From assembly GCF_020177595.1 (NCBI RefSeq), contig NZ_JAHTBL010000002.1:124001-188000 (forward strand): a stretch of DNA of 64,000 bases, in the 5' to 3' direction. The position numbers were made by a program, and so were the translations under genes. How positions within the stretch are numbered: the first letter of the stretch is position 1; the number at the start of each line of letters is the position of its first letter. The DNA comes from Cognatishimia sp. MH4019 (GTDB lineage: Bacteria > Pseudomonadota > Alphaproteobacteria > Rhodobacterales > Rhodobacteraceae). Below, piece by piece: positions 13,749-22,659 of this stretch. Below the pieces are notes generated by a model, which was not told the DNA's origin, did no database searches, and worked only from the letters and a program-made list of their open reading frames with translations.

Positions 13749-13800
13749 GCCGCTGTTGTTCAGACGAAATGGTTCAACAGTTTAAATCTGAAACAGCGGC
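13749..13800. repeat. Long inverted repeat overlapping the end of the Hint gene
   Basis: GCCGCTGTT (13749-13757) pairs perfectly with AACAGCGGC (13792-13800), and an inner TTCAGA pairs with TCTGAA. The right arm contains the last codons region of the Hint gene, whose stop is at 13782-13784. There is no T run, so it may protect or process the mRNA end. Confidence 0.5.
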
Positions 13801-14870
13801 CTGCCGTTTTTGGCATGGCGTGATACGAGCCGCCGCGCGACATGCCCTATGGGCACCGCACGCGATGGTTGGGGCGCAACATCCAGCAATCCGGGAAACA
13901 GAAGTTGCAACTCTTTGATGACGTCAGCGCCCAGAGCCTTTTGCGCCTGCTCGCCAAGCAACAATGATTCCGTCGGCGCGCCCTCGGCGAAGATGATCTC
14001 ATGCTTCTCGAAAAGCAGGTGGATATAAACGATCTGCGTCAGGTCATCCGCCAAGGCGATACCGGGCAAACCTGTCAGCTTTCGTGCAGCGACCAGCACC
14101 TCGTCCTTGCCTATCATGCGCTGCGCGATGCGCGACCGCAGCAGCATCCGATGTTGCGGTGATATGATCAGGTCACGCTCTGGCAACCCGGCCCCAAGGG
14201 CGCCCTGCGCGATCCGCACTGGGATCAGATCCCCTTTGACGGGGCAAGTGGAGCGTCCAATCCAGCGGATGGGTTGTGCGCCGTTATCACGGGTCTGGAC
14301 CAGATCGCCAACGCGCAGCTTTTCCACCAGCACAGGGCCAGCCGGTGTGAGGATCTCAACACCTTCGGTAAAACAGGGCACGAAATCAAAAGTCTCGCGC
14401 GAGGCGTTCATGCCGGAGAAATTGTTGCCAGACAGGCTGTCGAGCGAGATGGATTGGATCACACCGGCTTCAAGATCTGCCTGATCCGCATTGGCTGAAA
14501 ACTCGGGCGCGAGATAGGTGTTGCCGGCGGTATCCTGAAACACGACAGCCGTGATTGTGGCGGTGGTGCCATCGCCATAGGTGATTGTTGCGTTATAGAC
14601 GGACGTGCCGTCAAAAAACTGATCAGGGCCACCATTAATGCTAAACGTGTCATTGGCCAAAGCGTTGTCCATATCAAACACGCCCGATGAGCCACCGCCC
14701 GAGCCGGTGCTACCCGGTGAAAAACTCTGAAAATTATCGACCAGCGGATTATTGGCATCGCCAAAGGTCAACCCGACCAGCGCCGATGCATTCTCGGCGG
14801 TGGTATTGCCCTCAACCGGGTCAATCGCCGCAAGGTTACCCAAAGAGATAACATTGAACGTTGTGGGCAT
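13782..14870 (-). CDS. Hint-domain (hedgehog/intein-like) protein
   Basis: 362-residue protein. Residues 1-160 are acidic and Gly/Ser/Asn-rich, like a secreted beta-rich domain without a signal peptide. A Hint_2-type domain begins at Cys166 (PCFTEGVEILTPAG) with the typical KLRVGDLVQTRDNG and the block-B histidine at H240 (SPQHRMLL), and runs to about residue 325. The first-residue cysteine and the histidine are those used in N-S acyl shift chemistry. There is no following extein, so it could self-cleave rather than splice. Such proteins are frequent in Rhodobacteraceae, usually of unknown role. It is inserted between rplA and rplJ; the rplA terminator lies 170 bases upstream, so it needs its own promoter. 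Confidence 0.82.
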   Translation of the reverse strand: MPTTFNVISLGNLAAIDPVEGNTTAENASALVGLTFGDANNPLVDNFQSFSPGSTGSGGGSSGVFDMDNALANDTFSINGGPDQFFDGTSVYNATITYGDGTTATITAVVFQDTAGNTYLAPEFSANADQADLEAGVIQSISLDSLSGNNFSGMNASRETFDFVPCFTEGVEILTPAGPVLVEKLRVGDLVQTRDNGAQPIRWIGRSTCPVKGDLIPVRIAQGALGAGLPERDLIISPQHRMLLRSRIAQRMIGKDEVLVAARKLTGLPGIALADDLTQIVYIHLLFEKHEIIFAEGAPTESLLLGEQAQKALGADVIKELQLLFPGLLDVAPQPSRAVPIGHVARRLVSRHAKNGRPLFQI

Positions 14871-15041
14871 ATCACTTCACCTTGTCGGTCCGACGCATCC
14901 AAGCCGGCGACGATTCAATAGTTAACGTGGTCAGACCTGCGCGAAGAAACTGGCCTAAGCATGGCATAACAGCGACGATTCGGCGGCAGCCCGATACAAT
15001 GACCCTAACGCAAAGCCATGACGGGCCATAGCCAAACACAG

Positions 15042-15070
15042 AAAAAAAGGCGCGCAAAAGCACGCCTTCT
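15042..15070 (-). terminator. rplKA terminator
   Basis: On the minus strand AAGGCGTGC pairs with GCGCGCCTT around TTTT and is followed by seven T residues, 20 bases past the rplA stop. It separates the rplKA unit from the Hint gene. I see nothing else in 14871-15091. Confidence 0.85.
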
Positions 15071-15091
15071 TTCAATATTTCTGGTCGGGAT

Positions 15092-15790
15092 TTAGTTCCC
15101 TGCGGCGTTATCCACCGAGATCGAGACGCCCGGACCCATTGTCGAGCTGACAGCGATCTTTTTCATGTAGGAGCCTTTGGCGCCTGCGGGCTTGGCCTTG
15201 GCGACCGCATCCACGAAAGCGCGGATGTTTTCGACCAGCTTGGCCTCATCAAACGAGGCTTTGCCAACGCCTGCGTGCACGACGCCTGCTTTTTCGGCTT
15301 TGAACTGCACTTCACCGCCTTTGGCGGCTTTGACAGCGGCTTCCACATCCATGGTGACCGTGCCCACTTTGGGGTTCGGCATCAGGTTGCGGGGGCCAAG
15401 GACCTTACCAAGACGACCTACGATGGGCATCATGTCAGGTGTCGCGATGCAGCGATCAAAGTCGATCTTTCCGCCCTGTACGATCTCCATCAGGTCTTCG
15501 GCTCCGACGATGTCAGCACCGGCCTTTTCGGCTTCTTCTGCCTTGGGGCCACGGGCGAAGACAGCGACGCGGACGTCCTTGCCTGTGCCGTTGGGCAGGC
15601 TGACCACACCGCGGACCATCTGGTCTGCGTGGCGCGGGTCAACACCAAGGTTCATCGCGATCTCGACGGTCTCGTCGAATTTCGCGTTTGCATTGCCTTT
15701 GACCAGAGCGACCGCTTCTTCAACGGTGACGTCCTGCTTGCCAGCGAAAGCCTCGCGGGCGGCGGTTGTGCGTTTTCCGAGCTTAGCCAT
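15092..15790 (-). CDS. rplA: 50S ribosomal protein L1
   Basis: 232-residue L1, which forms the mobile stalk at the ribosomal E site and can repress translation of its own mRNA. The start [18 protein letters not shown] and the conserved PNPKVGTVT segment identify it. It begins two bases after the rplK stop, so translation of the two genes is likely coupled. A strong terminator follows, in contrast to the E. coli arrangement in which transcription can continue into rplJL. Confidence 0.97.
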   Translation of the reverse strand: MAKLGKRTTAAREAFAGKQDVTVEEAVALVKGNANAKFDETVEIAMNLGVDPRHADQMVRGVVSLPNGTGKDVRVAVFARGPKAEEAEKAGADIVGAEDLMEIVQGGKIDFDRCIATPDMMPIVGRLGKVLGPRNLMPNPKVGTVTMDVEAAVKAAKGGEVQFKAEKAGVVHAGVGKASFDEAKLVENIRAFVDAVAKAKPAGAKGSYMKKIAVSSTMGPGVSISVDNAAGN

Positions 15791-15792
15791 GA

Positions 15793-16218
15793 TTATTTAA
15801 CCTCGATACCCATCGACTTGGCGGAGCCAAGGATGATCTGCATTGCGCCTTCGATGTCGTTGGCGTTGAGGTCCTTCATTTTCGCTTCCGCGATTTCACG
15901 AACCTGCTTGGTGGTGACCGAGCCGACCACTTCGCGCGACGGGTTGTTGGCACCCGACTTCAGCTTGGCGGCTTTCTTCAGGAAGTAAGACGCAGGCGGC
16001 GTCTTGATGTCCATCGTGAAGGACTTGTCCTGATAATAGGTGATCACGGTCGGGCATGGTGCGCCCGGATCAAGCTCCTGCGTCTTGGCGTTGAACGCCT
16101 TGCAGAATTCCATGATGTTGATGCCGCGCTGACCCAGTGCCGGTCCTACGGGCGGCGACGGGTTTGCTTGTCCGGCGGGCACTTGCAATTTCATCGTGCC
16201 AGCGACTTTCTTGGCCAT
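15793..16218 (-). CDS. rplK: 50S ribosomal protein L11
   Basis: 141-residue L11 of the GTPase-associated centre. [22 protein letters not shown] and [20 protein letters not shown] are diagnostic, with the flexible proline-rich linker between the N-terminal domain and the rRNA-binding C-terminal domain. L11 is also needed for ribosome-triggered (p)ppGpp synthesis by RelA enzymes. First gene of rplKA; the 104-base spacer from nusG contains two adjacent palindromes. Confidence 0.97.
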   Translation of the reverse strand: MAKKVAGTMKLQVPAGQANPSPPVGPALGQRGINIMEFCKAFNAKTQELDPGAPCPTVITYYQDKSFTMDIKTPPASYFLKKAAKLKSGANNPSREVVGSVTTKQVREIAEAKMKDLNANDIEGAMQIILGSAKSMGIEVK

Positions 16219-16240
16219 GAGGCCTCTCCTTCTTTCAACA

Positions 16241-16301
16241 CCCCTTGGTCGCGACCGCGGGGCTTTGGGTTGCGTGGTCCGGCTTGGCGCACGCGTGCGC
16301 C
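16241..16301. promoter_or_regulatory. Two palindromes in the nusG-rplK spacer
   Basis: CCCC/GGGG flanks the self-complementary GGTCGCGACC at 16241-16262, and GGCGCACGCGTGCGCC at 16286-16301 is a perfect 16-base palindrome. Both lie in the leader of rplK. They may be RNA structures such as an L1-responsive leader or a processing site, or DNA operator sites; sequence alone does not decide. Confidence 0.4.
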
Positions 16302-16322
16302 TCCCCTCCCACGTTGATCACG

Positions 16323-16856
16323 TCAGCTCTGTTTGGAGACCTGCGTGTATTCCAGTTCGACCGGGGTGGCCCGGCCAAAGATCGAGACCGTCACCTTGAG
16401 GCGCTGGTTCTCGTCGTCCACTTCTTCGACCATGCCGTCGAAATCCTCGAACGGGCCGTCGTTAACCTTCACCTTCTCGCCAACCTCGAAATGGATCAGC
16501 GTGCGCGGAGCGGCCTCGCCTTCCTCGACGCGGCCCAGGATGGCCTGCACTTCGGCGTCGCGCATCGGCATCGGGCGGCCCTGAGGCCCCAGGAAACCGG
16601 TGACACGATTGATCGAGTTGATCAGGTGGTAGCCTTCGTCGGTCATCTCCATGCGGACCAGCACATAGCCGGGCATGAAGCGCCGCTCGGTCGTGACTTT
16701 CTTGCCGCGACGCACTTCGATCACTTCTTCGGTGGGGACCAGAACCTCTTCGATCTGGTCCTCAAGCTCGGCTTCCACAACAGACGTGCGGATTTGCTCG
16801 GCGATCTTCTTCTCGAAGTTCGACAGAACGCTTACCGAATACCACCGTTTGGCCAT
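16323..16856 (-). CDS. nusG: Transcription elongation/antitermination factor NusG
   Basis: 177-residue NusG with the NGN domain ([38 protein letters not shown]) and a C-terminal KOW motif ([23 protein letters not shown]). It binds RNA polymerase, suppresses pausing and links to Rho or ribosomal protein S10. In most bacteria it is cotranscribed with secE directly upstream; here an opposite-strand acetyltransferase gene separates them, so nusG must have its own promoter, a candidate for which is at 16992-17020. Confidence 0.97.
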   Translation of the reverse strand: MAKRWYSVSVLSNFEKKIAEQIRTSVVEAELEDQIEEVLVPTEEVIEVRRGKKVTTERRFMPGYVLVRMEMTDEGYHLINSINRVTGFLGPQGRPMPMRDAEVQAILGRVEEGEAAPRTLIHFEVGEKVKVNDGPFEDFDGMVEEVDDENQRLKVTVSIFGRATPVELEYTQVSKQS

Positions 16857-16946
16857 GCTGCTGCACCTTTATACGTCAGGACTTGCGCCCCGAAATTCCG
16901 TGTTCTCTTGCAAGGGCGCGGCCCCTGCGTCGCCCTGAATTAAATG

Positions 16947-16975
16947 CGGCGCGCCACTCGAATCGAAGCGCGCCG
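16947..16975 (-). promoter_or_regulatory. Hairpin in the nusG leader
   Basis: CGGCGCGC (16947-16954) pairs perfectly with GCGCGCCG (16968-16975) around 13 bases. It lies about 90 bases upstream of the nusG ATG and downstream of the candidate promoter, so it would be in the 5' leader RNA. No T run. Confidence 0.4.
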
Positions 16976-16991
16976 TCAGGGAAGTGGGCTG

Positions 16992-17020
16992 CGTTTACAT
17001 CCCACCCCGCGTCAGATCAA
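16992..17020 (-). promoter_or_regulatory. Candidate nusG promoter
   Basis: TTGATC (17020-17015), 17 bases, then TAAACG (16997-16992) on the minus strand, 136 bases upstream of nusG. The -10 match is weak. The 312-base interval 16857-17168 between nusG and the divergent acetyltransferase gene contains this site and the leader hairpin and no other gene that I can support. Confidence 0.4.
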
Positions 17021-17168
17021 GGGGGCGGCGTGTGCAAGCCGCGGGAATTTCCCTACGAAAGGCCGAATTACCCCCTTTGAGCGTCGCGCACCCGAAGGAC
17101 TCTTCCCGCTTGCGGTAGCATTCGTTCAGTGATGTGCTTGGCTGAAGAGACTGTTGAGGCAAGTTAGC

Positions 17169-17984
17169 ATGCAAGACGCACCAATGCAGGTTTTTGGGAC
17201 AGATGATCTGGTCGATGACCTGCACGCCTTGGGACTGCAGAGGGGTGACGGTGTTTTTGTACATTGCGCCTTGGGTCAAATCGGACATGTGATCGGTGGC
17301 CCGCGCGGCGTGATTGAGGCTTTGATCAAAACCGTGGGCGATATGGGCCTGATCGGCATGCCCGGCTTTTCAACCGATGCCTACGATCCATCAGACACCT
17401 TCGGCATCACCCTGTCCGAGGCAGAACACGCCCGCATCAGGGCGCAGGTGCCTGGGTTCGACAAAGACCGGTCCAATGTCAGCGCGAACGGTGCCGTCGC
17501 CGAGGGTTTTCGCACATGGCCAGGCGTCGTGCGCAGTCCACATCCGACCACGTCGGTCTTGTTGTTCGGCAAAGACGCCGAAGAACATGCAACACCTCAT
17601 GATCCAGCGGGCTGGGCAACAGGGCCAGAGACACCTTGGGGACACCTCATGCAGCGGCCTGATATGAAAATTCTGCTGATCGGTGTGGGCTGGAATCGAT
17701 GCTCTGCCCTGCATGCCGCCGAAAGCCTTGCACCCCACAAGCGCACCAAGACCCGGCATTTCAAAGATGCCGCGACGGGCGAATGGACCACCGCGCCGGA
17801 TGTTGCGGATGATCGGGACAGGTTGTTCCCGCTGGTCGGCACTGATTGGGAGAAAGACGGCACGGTCACCCAAGGCAAGCTGGGCAATGCGCTTTGCCGT
17901 GTGACTGGCTACAAAGAACTCGTGACCTATGCCGCTGAGTGGATCAACACGCGTAATCAGGCGGATGGTGTAGCAGCCGGTTAG
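17169..17984 (+). CDS. AAC(3)-like aminoglycoside N-acetyltransferase family protein
   Basis: 271-residue protein of the AAC(3) acetyl-CoA-dependent antibiotic acetyltransferase family. Conserved blocks are present: RGDGVFVHCALGQIG near the N-terminus, VIEALIKTVGDMGLIGMPGF, the central RSPHPTTSVLLFG (about residues 120-132) holding the catalytic histidine, and ILLIGVGWNRCSALHAAE. The usual HSSL is HCAL here. ATG 17169 has GAGG nine bases upstream; a TTG five codons earlier overlaps no ribosome site. It lies on the opposite strand between secE and nusG. Chromosomal environmental members need not confer resistance; the natural acceptor is unknown. Confidence 0.8.
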   Translation: MQDAPMQVFGTDDLVDDLHALGLQRGDGVFVHCALGQIGHVIGGPRGVIEALIKTVGDMGLIGMPGFSTDAYDPSDTFGITLSEAEHARIRAQVPGFDKDRSNVSANGAVAEGFRTWPGVVRSPHPTTSVLLFGKDAEEHATPHDPAGWATGPETPWGHLMQRPDMKILLIGVGWNRCSALHAAESLAPHKRTKTRHFKDAATGEWTTAPDVADDRDRLFPLVGTDWEKDGTVTQGKLGNALCRVTGYKELVTYAAEWINTRNQADGVAAG

Positions 17985-18026
17985 AAAAGCGGATGATGAT
18001 GCGCGCGATAAACCACGCGAGGTGAT

Positions 18027-18224
18027 CTACCCGAAGGTCGTCAGAACGAACTGCAATCCGCTGCGGATCAAAAGATCGACCAGAAAGAAAAAGATCGCCG
18101 TCAGTGTCGCCATGATGAAGACCATCACGGTGGTCAGCAACACTTCGCGCCGGGTTGGCCAAACGACCTTGGCAACTTCTGCGCGCACTTGCTGGATGAA
18201 CTGAAGCGGGTTGGCCATTGCCAT
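18027..18224 (-). CDS. secE: Preprotein translocase subunit SecE
   Basis: 65-residue single-helix SecE. The amphipathic segment QFIQQVRAEVAKVVWPTRRE contains the conserved WPTRRE, followed by one membrane helix (TVMVFIMATLTAIFFFLVDL). It clamps SecY in the SecYEG channel. The open frame extends to 18392 but AGGAGA sits just before ATG 18224 (ATG 18218, six bases later, is an equally reasonable start). A promoter is found 40 bases upstream. Downstream of secE the next gene is on the opposite strand, so it is probably monocistronic here. Confidence 0.93.
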   Translation of the reverse strand: MAMANPLQFIQQVRAEVAKVVWPTRREVLLTTVMVFIMATLTAIFFFLVDLLIRSGLQFVLTTFG

Positions 18225-18263
18225 GATCTCTCCTGCGCGGATGCGCGTAACGTGGTTTGGGAT

Positions 18264-18292
18264 CACATACGCAAGCGGGATGTTGATTGCAA
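18264..18292 (-). promoter_or_regulatory. secE promoter
   Basis: On the minus strand TTGCAA (18292-18287), 17 bases, TATGTG (18269-18264), 40 bases upstream of the secE ATG. The -10 resembles that of the rplJ promoter (TATGTC). Confidence 0.55.
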
Positions 18293-18451
18293 GATGCGCT
18301 GTCGCGCCCAGGGTGCGGGCTTTGCAGGCGGAACCACTTTGCTGCTGGAAAGGATAGCCGCAGCGGAATCCCGCCAATCTGAGCAAGATCAAAGTGCGGC
18401 GGTTGCGCGCGGCTATACTGTCCTGAAAGACCCCAACAGAAGGAGCACATC

Positions 18452-18877
18452 ATGCCGAGCAGATTTCACACCAAACCCCTTATCGCCGCCCTGTCCGCTG
18501 CCGCCCTCGCAGGCTGCGTGGCCGAACCTGAAGAAGACCGGACGGACGTCCTGCAGGGGCAGAGCCTGTTCATGGCGCAATGTGCGGCGTGTCACGGCGA
18601 TGACGGGCGCGGCGCAGGCGCGGCTTCGCTGGGGCTCGGTGCACCGCCCCCGTCGCTGACCACGCTCAGCGCCCGCAATGACGGGGTATTTCCGCGTGAC
18701 TACGTGATGACCATGATTGACGGGCTTACCCGGCAAGGACACCCCGACATCGCGATGCCAGAGTTCGGCGCGCAGGATATGGGTCCGCTGATTCAGGTCG
18801 AGGAAGACGGTATCTCGACCCCGGTCCCGGCCAATCTGCTGGCGCTGGCCAATTATCTGGAAGCCATTCAGGAGTAA
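18452..18877 (+). CDS. Lipoprotein c-type cytochrome
   Basis: 141-residue class I-like cytochrome c. The signal peptide ends in lipobox LAGC with Cys22 as lipid attachment site; the haem motif CAACH is at residues 44-48 and a likely axial methionine is Met102 (AMPEFG). It is therefore a periplasmic electron carrier tethered to a membrane. AAGGAG lies eight bases before ATG 18452. It is divergent from secE and converges on the glycosyltransferase-like gene 12 bases away. Electron donor and acceptor are unknown; no oxidase or dehydrogenase subunit is adjacent. Confidence 0.88.
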   Translation: MPSRFHTKPLIAALSAAALAGCVAEPEEDRTDVLQGQSLFMAQCAACHGDDGRGAGAASLGLGAPPPSLTTLSARNDGVFPRDYVMTMIDGLTRQGHPDIAMPEFGAQDMGPLIQVEEDGISTPVPANLLALANYLEAIQE

Positions 18878-18889
18878 GCGGCGACGTGG

Positions 18890-19774
18890 TTAATCGCGGG
18901 CCGCAATCTGTGCGGGATCAAGATAACCAAAGCGCTTTGCCACATCCGGATGAGTTGTCCAATCGTCGAGCTTGCGCCAGCGATCGCTGACCTCCACGCG
19001 GGAATCGTTGGTGAAATGCACCGACCGAACCCACATGGCAACGCGTTTGACCATGTGGCAGCCCGCCCGTTTCGGCGCGCCTTGATGGTCGATGCCGAAG
19101 ATGTTCTTCTTGCCAGGCATGGACAGCATCGCGAGGCCCAGATTGATGTAAGGATAAGCGTGTTGATACAGCTCCGGCACGCTGTCCGCCTCGTCGCTGA
19201 TCGCCAGACCGTACCCGTGCGAATAGGAGATAAACCGCGGCCCGGTCTCGGTCTTTGTGACCTCTGGCAGATACGCCCGCATATCGCTTCGTAACCGGCT
19301 GATATAGTCACTTGAAAGCCCGTCATCATCGTCCAGAACGACCTGCATGATCGGCGCTGTCTCATACTTCTGCTGCATGAACAGCCGCAGGAATTTACGC
19401 GCGTAGGCAGGGCGTCTGGCATGGATGGTATATTGGCCGGGCTGCAGCATTTCTTTGCAGATGGCCCGCAGCTTGGCGAACGTATCCTCCGGCAGGTCTT
19501 CACTGGTCAGAATGAAAAGGTGAAAGTTCTGGTCGTCCTGCGCGGCCAATGACGCCAACGCAACCGTCTTGAGCAGATGCAGCCGCATCGCAAGACGCTC
19601 TTGATCAAAGAGCAACTCCTTGTCGCGGGATGTATCGCTTTTCCAGCCGGATTTTCCGAAATATGCAAAGCGCATGGCGATCACGATGTCGATCTGATCG
19701 ACCTGCTCAACTGTCAGCGCAAGCGGGGCCTCACCCGGCACTTCGGCAACCTCTTGAACATCTTTACCAGCCAT
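18890..19774 (-). CDS. Glycosyltransferase-like protein (putative rhamnosyltransferase family), second copy
   Basis: 294-residue member of the same PF11316-like family as the gene at 6-800. The shared pattern is an N-terminal RFAYFGKSGWK, Q-DQNFHLFILTSEDLPE, then the aspartate run VVLDDDDGL (148-151) and a W-x-R-S-V-H-x-T segment. No signal peptide or membrane helix. ATG 19774 has GGAG eight bases upstream and is preferred to ATG 19792. It lies between tRNA-Trp and secE, where no gene or only rpmG is usual. Acceptor and sugar are unknown. Confidence 0.72.
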   Translation of the reverse strand: MAGKDVQEVAEVPGEAPLALTVEQVDQIDIVIAMRFAYFGKSGWKSDTSRDKELLFDQERLAMRLHLLKTVALASLAAQDDQNFHLFILTSEDLPEDTFAKLRAICKEMLQPGQYTIHARRPAYARKFLRLFMQQKYETAPIMQVVLDDDDGLSSDYISRLRSDMRAYLPEVTKTETGPRFISYSHGYGLAISDEADSVPELYQHAYPYINLGLAMLSMPGKKNIFGIDHQGAPKRAGCHMVKRVAMWVRSVHFTNDSRVEVSDRWRKLDDWTTHPDVAKRFGYLDPAQIAARD

Positions 19775-19887
19775 CACTACAGCTCCGCGCATGGGTCTTT
19801 TAGTGCTTCAAGTATGACAATGCCCGCGCCAAAGGGAAAGACGGCACACTGGCTTTTCTCGGTGCTGCGATAAGAAGGAAGGTGGCT

Positions 19888-19963
19888 TGGCAGGGGCTGA
19901 GGGACTCGAACCCACGACCCTCGGTTTTGGAGACCGATGCTCTACCAACTGAGCTAAACCCCT
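19888..19963 (-). tRNA. tRNA-Trp (anticodon CCA)
   Basis: A complete 76-base cloverleaf including an encoded CCA end. The acceptor AGGGGTT pairs with AGCCCCT, the D arm is AGCTCAGTTGGTAGAGC, the anticodon loop is CTCCAAA with CCA, and the T arm contains GTGGGTTCGAGTCCC. Position between tuf and secE is the classical one for tRNA-Trp. Confidence 0.97.
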
Positions 19964-19975
19964 AAAGCCGAGGGT

Positions 19976-20004
19976 TGGATAGGGGGGATTGCGCGGGTTG
20001 GCAA
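19976..20004 (-). promoter_or_regulatory. tRNA-Trp promoter
   Basis: TTGCCA (20004-19999), 17 bases, TATCCA (19981-19976) on the minus strand, ending 12 bases before the mature 5' end of the tRNA. Spacing fits a short-leader tRNA transcript. Confidence 0.6.
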
Positions 20005-20067
20005 GGGGTTTGCGCCCTGTCGAGGTAGTGCATCACGCGAATTTATCAGAAGGCTCCGATGCTTTGA

Positions 20068-21207
20068 CTAATTTGCCCATTCTCCGAAATCGAGCAAAGC
20101 CCCGGGCAGACGGTCATAGTAGTTCGGCAAGGGGTTGAGCGTCGGGAAAGCAATCAACGTGTTGGCTGTCAGGAGGGCCATCAGGACAAGCGGCGTGAAC
20201 ACCTGCACACATCGCTCCGCACCCTTTGCGTCGATCCGGCACAAGAGTGCCAGCATCATATAGCCTTGCAGGATCGCCAGCGATGCAAAGCGGGACAGGT
20301 CATAGGCGATCAGCAAAACACCCAACGGCCCTACCACGACAAGCGCAATGGCAATACGGTCCAAGGTCAGTCGATGCCCCGTAAGCATCAATAACCAACG
20401 TAACAAGACGGCAGTATAGACCAACGCGACAGGGAGGACCCAGCTTCTCTCAAAAAGATAGGTCACGTCTTCCCAGCCCACCGCATAACGAGGGACATCC
20501 CCGTCGCGAAACGCGACAACCGCGTCGAGTGCGAAAACGCGCACGTTGAAATCAAGGGCGCGGGCGTCAACTTCTGTCGTGATCCGCGCCAGCGCCTCGT
20601 CGGCAAACGGGGTCCACAGCATCAGCAAGACGGCAAGGCCACCCGCCGCGATCACAGGCAACGGCGCGGCAAGACGACCCCCCTGAAGCCAGAGCTGCCC
20701 TGCCAAGAGGACAGCAAGCGTTCCGGCCATCGCTTCGTGGATCAGAACCCCGATACAGCAGAGCAGACATTTGACCGCGACCGCCCCAAGGCCTTTGCCC
20801 GGCACCCAAAGCGCAGCAACTCCAAGCAGCATTAGCACTCCGTCTAGATAACCGGTGTTGCCCAAAAACGTGGCGAGCGCGAAGGACGTGATCGCCACAA
20901 GGCCAAGACCAAGCCCTGTCACATTCTCTGGCAGGTTGCGCGCCATCCAAAGGGTAAATGCCACACCACCAAGTACCGACAGCGTGATCGCGATGACATG
21001 GGCTTGCGCATTGCTCAGCCCGTCAAAGCCGATCCACTGGATCAATTCGCCCAGCAAGGCGCGCCGGGTGATGCCCAGATCATAGGAAAACAGATAATGG
21101 GTCTGCGCCCATTCGTTAGGCGGTTTGATCTTGGCAAGCGCCATGCAGGCAAAAACGCCCAGTAGCACCCCCGTCATCCGAGACCGGCTGACCTCTGCCC
21201 CCATCAC
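20068..21207 (-). CDS. Polytopic membrane protein of unknown function
   Basis: 379 residues with roughly nine to ten hydrophobic helices spread over the whole length. A loop after the first helix contains HYLFSYDLGITRRALLGEL; a tyrosine followed by Gly-x-x-RR-x-L-x-GEL is typical of large uncharacterised membrane proteins that include sugar-polymer and lipid-linked enzymes, so a surface-glycan role is possible but not shown. Start ATG 21207; ATG 21177 (MTGVLLG) is an alternative. It sits between tuf, which is closed by a terminator, and tRNA-Trp. No family could be named with confidence. Confidence 0.6.
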   Translation of the reverse strand: MMGAEVSRSRMTGVLLGVFACMALAKIKPPNEWAQTHYLFSYDLGITRRALLGELIQWIGFDGLSNAQAHVIAITLSVLGGVAFTLWMARNLPENVTGLGLGLVAITSFALATFLGNTGYLDGVLMLLGVAALWVPGKGLGAVAVKCLLCCIGVLIHEAMAGTLAVLLAGQLWLQGGRLAAPLPVIAAGGLAVLLMLWTPFADEALARITTEVDARALDFNVRVFALDAVVAFRDGDVPRYAVGWEDVTYLFERSWVLPVALVYTAVLLRWLLMLTGHRLTLDRIAIALVVVGPLGVLLIAYDLSRFASLAILQGYMMLALLCRIDAKGAERCVQVFTPLVLMALLTANTLIAFPTLNPLPNYYDRLPGALLDFGEWAN

Positions 21208-21263
21208 TCTGCCTCTGTTTGTTCTTTTTCAAAGAGAATGCCCTACAGGCCATGACAGGGCAA

Positions 21264-21298
21264 AAGAAAAAGGCCGCCCCGGATGGGACGGCCTTTCC
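21264..21298 (-). terminator. tuf terminator
   Basis: AAAGGCCGTCCC pairs with GGGGCGGCCTTT (one imperfect position) on the minus strand, followed by TTTTTCTTTT, about 60 bases beyond the tuf stop. It isolates tuf from the membrane protein gene. Confidence 0.88.
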
Positions 21299-21354
21299 TA
21301 TTCCTGATTCTTGGCTAGGGGCAAATTGACCCAAGGGCCAATAGCCTGCCGCTT

Positions 21355-22530
<1,176 letters not shown>

Positions 22531-22587
22531 ACCGAAAGGCGCCTTCTTTTCAGGGGGTCCACCCGACCCCGTTTCAACATCGCGGGC

Positions 22588-22616
22588 GATGTATTGGCTA
22601 TTGGCGCGGAAATCAA
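22588..22616 (-). promoter_or_regulatory. Candidate tuf promoter
   Basis: TTGATT (22616-22611), 17 bases, TACATC (22593-22588) on the minus strand, about 58 bases before the tuf ATG. The -10 is a weak match. Confidence 0.4.
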
Positions 22617-22659
22617 GCGTTAGCTAGCCTCCACTACCACGGCTGTTGCGCGTGTTGAG

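Noticed and set aside
14872-15075. Short minus-strand frame after rplA
   Set aside because: It begins inside the rplKA terminator hairpin and has no ribosome site; composition is not protein-like.
16995-17288. 97-codon minus-strand frame opposite the start of the acetyltransferase gene
   Set aside because: Overlaps the real gene and the nusG promoter; no ribosome site or recognisable domain.
18225-18392. Upstream extension of secE
   Set aside because: Contains the secE promoter and lacks homology to SecE; the ribosome site is at 18224.
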